Assembly (NCBI GenBank): GCA_035290045.1 | Contig: DATDVH010000071.1 | Location: 1-20,961 of the forward strand | Reading direction: 5' to 3' | From: DATDVH01 sp035290045 | Lineage (GTDB): Bacteria; Patescibacteriota; Microgenomatia; UBA1406; HO2-37-13b | Length of the DNA stretch: 20,961 nt | In this document: piece by piece, positions 7,428 to 12,867 of the stretch | Position numbering within the stretch: the stretch's first letter is position 1 | Layout: the number at the start of each line of letters is the position of its first letter | Notes under the pieces: model-generated | The model's database searches: none | What the model was told of the DNA's origin: nothing | What the model saw: the letters and a program-made list of their open reading frames with translations, nothing else | Translations under genes and position numbers: made by a program

Positions 7428-9296
7428 TTATTTATTTTTCAATTCAGCGATTATCTTTTCGGCTCGCTTTATCCAACGCTCTTCTTTTTGTATATCTGCC
7501 AAATCAATAAATTTTTGGTATGCTTCAATCGCCTCCTCCTTACGGCCGAGAGAAGAAAGGGCATTGCCGAGACCGTTGTAGGAATGAACAAAATGAGGGT
7601 TGATTGCAATTGCTTGCTGATGTGCTTTGATCGCTTCCTTATAATATCTTAAATTAAAAAAGTTTCCGCCAAGATTATAATAAACATAGGGATATTTCGT
7701 ATAAGCTATAACTGTTTGACGATACGCCTCAATTGATTCCTCATAGTATCCGAGAGAGAAAAGCGCGTTGCCTATGTTACTTAATACTTGGATTTGTTGC
7801 CCGTATTCTGGGGAAAATACAGCTAAAAATTGTTTCTGTCTTCTTTGAAGCCGATCGAGTTTATCTCTATATTTTTCGTTTTTAATATCAAACATGAGTC
7901 CTTCAGGATAAGGTTTTTGACTAAATACAATAATGTCCGAAACCGTCATCGGAGAGCCGTCATTTTTTGTACCTGTAATCATTTCATCAGTCAATTCTAC
8001 ATTGGATAAAAGTTTTAACATATCCCGTCGTTCAACATGGTTGTCATTGGTTACTAAAAATAAAATGGAATGATTTGGCATATCACCTACAAGATAATTG
8101 AGTCCTGCTTCTCTCATTAAAATTCCACCGAGTATGGATGCGCCCACACAGTTGATATATTGATTTTTCACAATTTCTGATGGATTATTTGCACGAGATT
8201 GAAATGGGAAATTGCTGACTGCCTTCTGAATTATATTTGCAATCTTTCGTTCTTGAGTGCTGATTTTAGTTGTATCGGCTGTTTTGCGGACAGATTCAAG
8301 TTCGGCTTTGAGTCGTCCAATATTCAGAGCATCAGAAAGTTTTCTTTGCTCAATGCGCAAATCAATACCAAGCTTTTCAAAGAGAGAATTCACGCTATGT
8401 CTCCATCCGCGTTCTTTCATCTCGCTCACGAGTTTTTCAAGCCCGCGACGAAAAATAGCAGTCTCAAATTCTCTTTTGGGCGTTTCTATTTTTTGTTTCA
8501 TCGCTTTTTTAATTTTGACGATAAACGCGTGGTGAAAAGGAGTATCACTTTGCCAAGGTTTAAGATGATTTGTGTTTACCTGTAATTCTCCGCTTTCATT
8601 TTTCCTTTCCAATTCAAATGCTTTTTCCGACACTTTGAAAAACTGAGCGAGGGTTTTTTGTCGTTCGGTTTCATACAATTTTTCTTTTTGCAATGGATCG
8701 CCAGCGGATTTTTTTTCAGTTCCTGCTTGCCGCGATTGGTAAAGAGTGTCTCCTGCTAAAAAACGATCTACTGCGTCTATCTCGGAAGGGGTTAAATCAT
8801 GTGAAGCAATAGCATCAATAGTTTGTTTTTTTTCAAATTCTCCACTCGTGAGAGATTGTCCGTAGCCGTAAAGTTCTTCAGCAAGAACGCGGGCTATATC
8901 TTTCCCTTGATCAATAGTACTTAATCTCTGGGCAATATATATTCCTGCGTTCTCAAATATCTTTCCCAATTCACGCAGTTTTTTCTTTGCTTCGTCCCGA
9001 CGTTCCGGTTTATTAGCAAAAGTGTCGCGATCAACCACTTCCATAATTCCAATCATTTCCCATAGTTGTAAATCTTTGGGGATGTACAAAGTTTGCTTGT
9101 CATCAGGTCTTTTTTCTAATATGTCCTTTACGCCTCTTTGTTCCCAATCAGCGCGATTGACTACTTCTAATGCAAGAGAATCATTGATAGGAAACCACTG
9201 TTTCTTCATAAAATTCACATATGAAGGTCTGATAAATGGTTTCTGTTCTACGATCTGTTTGACTTCAAATCTCGGCTGTTCTCCTAAATCATCCAT
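7428..9296 (-). CDS. Large protein with transglutaminase-like Cys-His-Asp centre and C-terminal TPRs
   Basis: The 622-residue protein has a long charged, mostly helical N-terminal region (1-370) with no family I recognise. A compact domain follows: NCVGASILGGILMREAGL (382-399), then MPNHSILFLV (406-415) and HVERRDML (420-427). Cys383, His409 and Asp425 are spaced as in transglutaminase-like or SirB1-like folds, so a cysteine hydrolase or transferase role is possible. Three TPRs end the protein (about 503-536, 537-570, 571-604), which suggests protein binding. There is no signal peptide, so it is probably cytoplasmic. TATAAT hexamers at 9309-9319 end 12 nt before the ATG. It is convergent with the Wzy/WaaL-like gene and divergent from nothing obvious; the next upstream gene is 29 nt away on the same strand. 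Confidence 0.8.
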   Translation of the reverse strand: MDDLGEQPRFEVKQIVEQKPFIRPSYVNFMKKQWFPINDSLALEVVNRADWEQRGVKDILEKRPDDKQTLYIPKDLQLWEMIGIMEVVDRDTFANKPERRDEAKKKLRELGKIFENAGIYIAQRLSTIDQGKDIARVLAEELYGYGQSLTSGEFEKKQTIDAIASHDLTPSEIDAVDRFLAGDTLYQSRQAGTEKKSAGDPLQKEKLYETERQKTLAQFFKVSEKAFELERKNESGELQVNTNHLKPWQSDTPFHHAFIVKIKKAMKQKIETPKREFETAIFRRGLEKLVSEMKERGWRHSVNSLFEKLGIDLRIEQRKLSDALNIGRLKAELESVRKTADTTKISTQERKIANIIQKAVSNFPFQSRANNPSEIVKNQYINCVGASILGGILMREAGLNYLVGDMPNHSILFLVTNDNHVERRDMLKLLSNVELTDEMITGTKNDGSPMTVSDIIVFSQKPYPEGLMFDIKNEKYRDKLDRLQRRQKQFLAVFSPEYGQQIQVLSNIGNALFSLGYYEESIEAYRQTVIAYTKYPYVYYNLGGNFFNLRYYKEAIKAHQQAIAINPHFVHSYNGLGNALSSLGRKEEAIEAYQKFIDLADIQKEERWIKRAEKIIAELKNK

Positions 9297-9308
9297 AATT
9301 TTTATTTC

Positions 9309-9319
9309 ATTATATTATA
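9309..9319 (-). promoter_or_regulatory. Tandem -10 elements of the transglutaminase-like/TPR gene
   Basis: TATAATATAAT on the minus strand holds two overlapping TATAAT hexamers; the nearer one ends 12 nt before the ATG, predicting a leader of about 5 nt. Confidence 0.45.
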
Positions 9320-9325
9320 TTGCGA

Positions 9326-10033
9326 TCAGATTTCAAATTGAGCGATTAACGGATAATGGTCGGAGAAGGGAAGTTGTTCTGCGCGCACGCGTGTTACGCT
9401 TACTGATTTTGTAAAAATATAATCAAGTTGGTGTCTCAGAAAAAGAATGCGATGCGTTTTTAAGTTTCTCGTTGCATCTTCAAACTGATATTTCTTGATC
9501 AACCGTTTGAGTGAGAATCGTGGTAATGCTGACGTATAATTAAGATCTCCGACGATGAGTGTATTGGGAATAGTTTGTACTTGAATGAATATTTTTTTGA
9601 GTTGATTGATACGAAGTTTGTTCAGTCCGATGCTTAAATGAGTGTTGGCTACCATTAGTTTTTTATGCGTATTGGTTTCAAATAGAGTTAAGAGTGATTT
9701 GCGTTTCGTTGATCGTTTTAATAGATATGACATGCTTTTTTCAATACGGCTTGCGCCTAAGAGTAATTCAGTATCGTTTATGATTTTGAGTTTATTTTGA
9801 TTAAAAATGGTGAGTTGACCATAAATCTTTCCCCCAAGATAGATAGAAGGAGCAAAGCGATAGTTTGATGTAGATTTTCGTGAACGCATACATGTATCAA
9901 TTTTTTCATAGGGAAATTCCTGGAAACACATGATATCAAATGTATTTTTTTTTCGTTCAATCTCTGCAAGCCAGTCCAAGATGATGTCCAATTTTTTACC
10001 AAAATAAATATTATATGAAAGTAATCTAAACAT
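9326..10033 (-). CDS. Endonuclease/exonuclease/phosphatase (EEP) family protein
   Basis: The 235-residue protein covers the whole EEP fold, which hydrolyses phosphodiester or phosphomonoester bonds with Mg2+. All active-site motifs are present: Asn8 in LSYNIY, Glu39 in MCFQEF, His132 in ANTHLS, Asp163 and Asn165 in VGDLNYTS, Asp204 in QLDYIF, and Asp225-His226 in FSDHYPL. I place the start at ATG 10033 (MFRLLSYNI) because the family begins there; a longer open frame upstream would cover the end of the PAP2-like gene. That gene ends 11 nt before this start, so the two form a likely operon of two phosphoester hydrolases. Substrate (DNA, lipid headgroup or nucleotide) cannot be told. No signal peptide. 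Confidence 0.9.
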   Translation of the reverse strand: MFRLLSYNIYFGKKLDIILDWLAEIERKKNTFDIMCFQEFPYEKIDTCMRSRKSTSNYRFAPSIYLGGKIYGQLTIFNQNKLKIINDTELLLGASRIEKSMSYLLKRSTKRKSLLTLFETNTHKKLMVANTHLSIGLNKLRINQLKKIFIQVQTIPNTLIVGDLNYTSALPRFSLKRLIKKYQFEDATRNLKTHRILFLRHQLDYIFTKSVSVTRVRAEQLPFSDHYPLIAQFEI

Positions 10034-10044
10034 ACTATGTTTTT

Positions 10045-10599
10045 TTACCACAGAGCAAAAATGATAAAACTGTCTATTACTAATGCCAAAAGCATTTGCA
10101 TAACCGTATGTTTTTTGAGCGTAAGACGAGACCAGAAAACTGCTGGGATGATCAGATATAGCCACCACAACTGAAAAGAGAAAAGTGCGTTAATAAGAAT
10201 AGCAAAGGTATAGCTGAAGGTGATATGAAAACTAATTTTATAAAAAAGAGTGATGAGTGAAGAGACTGTTATAATAATATATACAATTTGAGTAAGGTGA
10301 AAGAGGGTAGTAAGATGGCGTATATTCAGAAAATAAAGAAGAGCGAGGAGACATATATTGATAATGATAAGAAGTGGATAACGCTCTTGCCGTAGGCTGA
10401 TGTCAAGATCAGATATTTTTTTTGTCTTTAAGAGAACAATGAAAAGAATAATAGGTATAATAAAAGCAATGAGAATGACGATAATCATGTTGTTTTTATT
10501 TTGAAAAAGGCCTTTATAATAAGACGAGATTAAAAAAAAGATAACCCACGATACCGGGCCACATATAAATGAGATAATTCGCGCGCTTATCATTTTCAT
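10045..10599 (-). CDS. PAP2-like integral membrane phosphatase
   Basis: The 184-residue, very hydrophobic protein has about six membrane segments. It carries a reduced PAP2 (type 2 phosphatidic acid phosphatase) signature: a cytoplasmic DLDISLRQERYP (64-75), KISFH (121-125) and WSRLTLKKHT (156-165), with Arg158 and His164 as likely catalytic residues. Family members dephosphorylate lipid phosphates, including undecaprenyl diphosphate, on a membrane face. The start is set at ATG 10599 (MKMISARI) because an upstream open frame overlaps the divergent metallopeptidase gene and codes for non-membrane sequence. TATAAT lies 12 nt before this ATG. The EEP gene follows 11 nt downstream. The family call is moderately sure; the substrate is unknown. 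Confidence 0.75.
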   Translation of the reverse strand: MKMISARIISFICGPVSWVIFFLISSYYKGLFQNKNNMIIVILIAFIIPIILFIVLLKTKKISDLDISLRQERYPLLIIINICLLALLYFLNIRHLTTLFHLTQIVYIIITVSSLITLFYKISFHITFSYTFAILINALFSFQLWWLYLIIPAVFWSRLTLKKHTVMQMLLALVIDSFIIFALW

Positions 10600-10611
10600 A
10601 GAGTAGGATTT

Positions 10612-10619
10612 ATTATACA
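10612..10619. promoter_or_regulatory. Overlapping divergent -10 elements
   Basis: ATTATACA gives TATAAT leftwards (10617-10612) for the PAP2-like gene and TATACA rightwards (10614-10619) for the metallopeptidase gene. The start codons are only 30 bp apart, so the two promoters should exclude each other. Confidence 0.45.
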
Positions 10620-10629
10620 GTATTGTTAT

Positions 10630-11010
10630 ATGCAATTTGAACAAGCTGATGATATAGTGATATGGGTTAAAAAACTTGTTGACAAACTTAAAATGAGTCA
10701 TATTGTCATCGGACAAATTGCATGTGTGCGCAGTAGAGGAAGTGTTGCTCGTGCGTATGCGCGTATATGGGGATTGCCTCGTATATTTCAGTTGGCTTTT
10801 GGATATAAGGCAGTTTATGTGATTGAAGCGATATCGGAGCATTATGACAAGTTAGATCGTGAAGATAAAATCAAAACACTAATCCATGAACTGCTCCATA
10901 TCCCTAAGACATTTTCTGGTGCGTTATTGTCGCATAAAGGTAAAAACCGAAGAATCAATCATGCGCAGGTAAATCAACTATATAAACGACTACAATCAGT
11001 CTCAGATTAA
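10630..11010 (+). CDS. Small HExxH putative metallopeptidase
   Basis: The 126-residue protein has a zinc-protease helix, IHELLHIP (85-92), with His86, Glu87 and His90. His102 (LLSHKG) or His111 is a possible third ligand. The preceding IWGLPRIFQLAFGYKAVYVI (47-66) and HYDKLDREDKIKTL match a family I know as phage/archaeal putative metallopeptidases, in which this HExLHIP helix follows a short beta segment. It is soluble, without a signal peptide, so probably acts in the cytoplasm. A TATACA element ends 10 nt before the ATG. The substrate is unknown. It is divergent from the PAP2-like gene and convergent with a small unknown gene. Confidence 0.8.
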   Translation: MQFEQADDIVIWVKKLVDKLKMSHIVIGQIACVRSRGSVARAYARIWGLPRIFQLAFGYKAVYVIEAISEHYDKLDREDKIKTLIHELLHIPKTFSGALLSHKGKNRRINHAQVNQLYKRLQSVSD

Positions 11011-11024
11011 AATTATAGTTAAAT

Positions 11025-11228
11025 TTATTCTATCTTATACACGATGACATTTTTTGCATATTCTAAACCTCTTGTTCTAGCAACCTCATGTATTACACTG
11101 TTTTGAGTTGTTTGATCTGCTTTTACAATCTGTAATACCTTTCTATAGTGAGTTTTTGAGTCTGTTTTTTCAATTGCTAAATTACTTTCTGTACCATTTG
11201 CATTCCCAAAGTGTCTACCGTTTTCCAT
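11025..11228 (-). CDS. Small hypothetical protein (67 aa)
   Basis: A short, soluble, charged protein (MENGRHFGNANGTESNLAIEK at the start is Asn/Gly-rich, then SVIHEVARTRGLEYAKNVIVYKIE at the end, given here in part: SVIHEVARTRGLEYAK). No family recognised. ATG 11234 and ATG 11228 are both in frame; TATACT (11235-11240) directly abuts the first and is 6 nt from the second, the same spacing as pth and a GT4 in this window, so 11228 is preferred. A consensus-like promoter also lies at 11272-11300. Convergent with the metallopeptidase gene. The strong promoters make it more likely to be real. Confidence 0.55.
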   Translation of the reverse strand: MENGRHFGNANGTESNLAIEKTDSKTHYRKVLQIVKADQTTQNSVIHEVARTRGLEYAKNVIVYKIE

Positions 11229-11271
11229 GTTCATAGTATATGATAAAATCCTTTAATTAATAGCAAAAAGT

Positions 11272-11300
11272 ATGATAGTATATGATGAAGTTTTTGTCAA
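11272..11300 (-). promoter_or_regulatory. Consensus-like sigma-70 promoter
   Basis: On the minus strand TTGACA (11300-11295), a 17-nt spacer and TATCAT (11277-11272). It points to the small gene at 11025-11228, about 40 nt downstream. Confidence 0.55.
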
Positions 11301-11337
11301 GGACATTATTGATGACAATATCTTATCAACAAGTTAT

Positions 11338-11370
11338 TTACCCTGCATCACTCTTTTTAAGAGTTTTCAT
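11338..11370 (-). CDS. Possible 10-aa leader peptide with strong Shine-Dalgarno sequence
   Basis: On the minus strand AAGGGAGGTG (11388-11379) lies 8-10 nt before an ATG at 11370; the ORF reads MKTLKKSDAG then TAA. This is the best Shine-Dalgarno match I see in the window. The codons contain the inverted repeat ACTCTT-aaa-AAGAGT. It lies upstream of the promoter for the small gene. It may be a leader peptide, the 5' end of a lost gene, or chance. Confidence 0.3.
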   Translation of the reverse strand: MKTLKKSDAG

Positions 11371-11455
11371 ATTTTTTTCACCTCCCTTATGTTATTTTTC
11401 CTTTTTCCGAATTTATAATCCGATAATGAAACAATGTGTTAGTTTATTTTTTTTA

Positions 11456-11467
11456 CCAACTGGCGGA
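11456..11467. repeat. 12-bp direct repeat of the tRNA-Ser 3' end
   Basis: CCAACTGGCGGA, identical to 12372-12383. On the minus strand it reads TCCGCCAGTTGG: the last three acceptor bases, discriminator G, encoded CCA and five flanking bases of tRNA-Ser. Confidence 0.5.
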
Positions 11468-11494
11468 ATTCCCCCCACACCCCCCTTCCGCCCG

Positions 11495-11570
11495 CCTCGC
11501 CTTGCCTGCCCGACCGATAGGCGGGAACCGGAGCGGAAAAGACGATTTTCCCGCTCGTGAGCGGGATCCC
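11495..11570. repeat. Cluster of GC-rich palindromic repeats
   Basis: Contains an imperfect stem around CCCGACCGATAGGCGGG (about 11509-11525) and a perfect 8-bp stem with 2-nt loop, TCCCGCTC-gt-GAGCGGGA (11549-11566). The GC content contrasts sharply with the flanks. It lies just downstream of the methyltransferase gene, but no T-run follows, so a terminator is not assigned. Confidence 0.6.
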
Positions 11571-11632
11571 GTCCAACGGCGGTGACAATTTTTTCTTTAG
11601 CGGCAAATTCTCGTAATTCAGAAACTTAGGAT

Positions 11633-12292
11633 TCACGGTTTCATTCCCGAAATCGCAACAAAATACTTTCCGAAAGTATTTTCATCAATGTGCACATTAA
11701 CCAGTTTATTTTTAAAAATGTTAATGTAGGCGGGAAATTTATGAAGCTTTTCCCACGTTAAACCAAATATCATTTCTGGAACAAAAGTGAACGGGTAAAA
11801 AATTTTTCTTACACCCTTCAGGGGTTGTGGTCCAGAAATAGAAATAAGTCCTTGGGGCTTAACCGCGTCAATTAAATTATGCAACACCCTATCGTCTAAA
11901 TATCCGAAATTACTTAAAGCAGCGTCAAATTTATGGTTAAAATCTTTCAGTGGATTATATTCTCTCACATCAGCAAGGACCAATTTTACGTTAGTCCATT
12001 TATTTTTCTGTATTTTTTCTCTAGCTATTTTCAGCATACCTTCAGAGAAATCAACTCCCACTATAAAACCTTCTTTACCAACTTTATCTACAATAAAATC
12101 GAGCTCATATCCAGCACCAACACTATATACCAAAACATTATTACCTCTTTGAAGTTTGAGATAGTCAATAGCTCTTTCCTTAATCCTAACTACATCCCCG
12201 AGTATAGGAATCCAAATAAACCAGCTGATATGCTCTTGTATTCTGAAAAGAGGTGGGAGCAAATGATCATATAAAAATTTGTAGAACTTCAT
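11633..12292 (-). CDS. SAM-dependent methyltransferase (class I, UbiE-like)
   Basis: The 219-residue protein has a Rossmann-type methyltransferase core. Motif I is VLVYSVGAGYELD (53-65), the acidic residue for the SAM ribose is Asp81 in GVDFSEGML, the adenine contact is Asp108 in LADVRE, and motif IV is AALSNFGYLDD (124-134). Core layout and length fit the UbiE/Methyltransf_11 type that acts on small molecules, but the acceptor cannot be told. The N-terminus (LLPPLFRIQEHISWFIWIP) is hydrophobic and amphipathic, suggesting a lipid-like substrate or membrane contact. It lies between two 12-bp copies of the tRNA-Ser 3' end, so it may be cargo of an integrated element. No clear -10 element precedes its ATG. 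Confidence 0.85.
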   Translation of the reverse strand: MKFYKFLYDHLLPPLFRIQEHISWFIWIPILGDVVRIKERAIDYLKLQRGNNVLVYSVGAGYELDFIVDKVGKEGFIVGVDFSEGMLKIAREKIQKNKWTNVKLVLADVREYNPLKDFNHKFDAALSNFGYLDDRVLHNLIDAVKPQGLISISGPQPLKGVRKIFYPFTFVPEMIFGLTWEKLHKFPAYINIFKNKLVNVHIDENTFGKYFVAISGMKP

Positions 12293-12337
12293 TTTGAAAG
12301 ATAAAAAATTCCAATTTGTGCTTAAAATCGCTGACGA

Positions 12338-12352
12338 GCCCTCGCAGAGGGC
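12338..12352. repeat. Short GC hairpin downstream of tRNA-Ser
   Basis: GCCCTC-gca-GAGGGC, a 6-bp stem with a 3-nt loop. It lies 25 nt past the tRNA 3' end; no T-tract follows in the tRNA direction, so it looks more like a palindromic repeat than a terminator. Confidence 0.45.
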
Positions 12353-12371
12353 AAGCCAACAAAGACATTTC

Positions 12372-12383
12372 CCAACTGGCGGA
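12372..12383. repeat. 12-bp repeat at tRNA-Ser 3' end (possible attachment site)
   Basis: CCAACTGGCGGA spans the last tRNA bases, the encoded CCA and the 3' flank; identical to 11456-11467. Confidence 0.45.
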
Positions 12384-12468
12384 GGAGGTGGGATTTGAAC
12401 CCACGCGAGTTTTTTAAACTCAAGGGTTTAGCAAACCCTCGCAATGGACCGAGCTATGCGACTCCTCC
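12377..12468 (-). tRNA. tRNA-Ser(GCU)
   Basis: On the minus strand GGAGGAG pairs with CTCCTCC in the acceptor stem, the discriminator base is G as usual for serine, and CCA is encoded. The anticodon stem-loop is AGGGT-TTGCTAA-ACCCT with anticodon GCT (12430-12432). A long variable arm (GAGTTTAAAAAACTC) and T-loop GGTTCAAATCC confirm a class II tRNA. The first 15 bases overlap the 3' end of the GIY-YIG ORF. A second, broken 5' half lies at 12708-12757. Confidence 0.97.
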
Positions 12469-12699
12469 TAACAATTTCTTAAATCCATTTCCCCCTTTAT
12501 ACGATTTTATTTTTCTTTCCCTCCTAATAGCTTGAATTTTGTTCGGCAATTTTTCTTTATAGATAATTTCCCAAGGTATGCCGAACTTCGTTGATTTTGT
12601 CAACCCTTTGTTATGCCAGTTTAATCTTTTTTCAAGATTTTCTGTATAACCAGTATAATTCCTTTTTATTTTTTTGCTCTGTAAAATATATACCCACAT
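12454..12699 (-). CDS. GIY-YIG nuclease-domain protein, UPF0213-like
   Basis: The 81-residue protein is a minimal GIY-YIG domain, the fold of homing endonucleases and UvrC N-termini. The two half-motifs are VYI (3-5) and YTG (15-17), with catalytic Arg25 (EKRL) and the metal-binding Glu61 (RRERKIKS). Length matches stand-alone UPF0213 proteins (about 80-100 aa). The ORF starts 10 nt after a broken tRNA-Ser half (12708-12757), and its stop codon lies inside the intact tRNA-Ser: the last residues, GGVA-stop, are encoded by GGAGGAGTCGCATAG. No Shine-Dalgarno or clear -10 element precedes it, so it may rely on read-through from tRNA-Leu. Possibly a mobile element's own nuclease. Confidence 0.85.
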   Translation of the reverse strand: MWVYILQSKKIKRNYTGYTENLEKRLNWHNKGLTKSTKFGIPWEIIYKEKLPNKIQAIRRERKIKSYKGGNGFKKLLGGVA

Positions 12700-12707
12700 T
12701 TGTGTTA

Positions 12708-12757
12708 AGCAAACCCTCGTCCCGCCATGGCGGGAGACCGGGCTATGCGACTCCTCC
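12708..12757 (-). pseudogene. Broken 5' half of tRNA-Ser(GCU) carrying a palindromic insert
   Basis: On the minus strand it matches the intact tRNA-Ser from GGAGGAGTCGCATAGC through CGGTC, then has a GC palindrome in place of the D-arm 3' side, resumes with CGAGGGTTTGCT and ends exactly after the anticodon GCT. Everything 3' of the anticodon is missing. One base differs in the D-loop (CCCGG versus CTCGG). It cannot fold into a working tRNA. Confidence 0.85.
12720..12735. repeat. Perfect 16-bp palindrome inside the tRNA fragment
   Basis: TCCCGCCATGGCGGGA is its own reverse complement. Half of it recurs at 7379-7389. It replaces the CAATGGAC part of the tRNA D-arm. Confidence 0.75.
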
Positions 12758-12766
12758 TTTTTTTTG

Positions 12767-12847
12767 TGCCGCAGAGAGGAGTTGAACCTCTACGGGTTGC
12801 CCCACAGCGTTCTGAACACTGCGTGTCTGCCATTTCACCACTGCGGC
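12767..12847 (-). tRNA. tRNA-Leu(CAG)
   Basis: On the minus strand GCCGCAG pairs with CTGCGGC in the acceptor stem, with discriminator A and no encoded CCA (CAA follows). The D-arm TGGTGAAATGGCAGACAC is typical of leucine tRNAs. The anticodon stem-loop is CAGTG-TTCAGAA-CGCTG with anticodon CAG (12812-12814). A short variable arm GGG-caa-CCC and T-loop GGTTCAACTCC complete it. Confidence 0.97.
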
Positions 12848-12867
12848 AATAGATAATCTTCATTATA

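Larger units (their letters stand above)
11235..11632. other. 398-bp intergenic region with promoter, leader ORF and GC-rich palindromes
   Basis: The left part (11235-11450) is AT-rich and holds the promoters of the small gene and a 10-codon ORF with a strong ribosome site, both on the minus strand. The right part (11456-11600) is abruptly GC-rich, with a 12-bp copy of the tRNA-Ser 3' end and several palindromic repeats. Open frames across the GC-rich part on either strand are translations of repeat sequence and are not called as genes. Confidence 0.6.

Noticed and set aside
10600..10842. N-terminal extension of the PAP2-like gene to an ATG at 10842
   Set aside because: The extra 81 residues overlap the divergent metallopeptidase gene, are not membrane-like, and a TATAAT directly precedes the internal ATG 10599.
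11282..11560. Plus-strand open frame of 92 codons
   Set aside because: Its second half is translated GC repeat (Pro/Arg-rich), the first half shows no domain or plausible start context, and it covers minus-strand promoter elements.
11439..11636. Minus-strand open frame of 65 codons after the methyltransferase
   Set aside because: Consists mostly of palindromic repeat sequence (PAYRSGRQGEAG type); no domain, no ribosome site.
12338..12352. Rho-independent terminator for tRNA-Ser
   Set aside because: The stem is not followed by a T-run in the tRNA direction; kept as a palindromic repeat only.
12708..12757. tRNA-Ser interrupted by a group I intron with the GIY-YIG ORF inside
   Set aside because: The downstream tRNA-Ser is complete on its own, and the 250-bp interval is filled by the ORF with no room for an intron core; duplication of the 5' half fits better.
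12591..12856. Plus-strand frames across the tRNA region
   Set aside because: They are shadows of the GIY-YIG gene, the tRNA fragment and tRNA-Leu read on the wrong strand.
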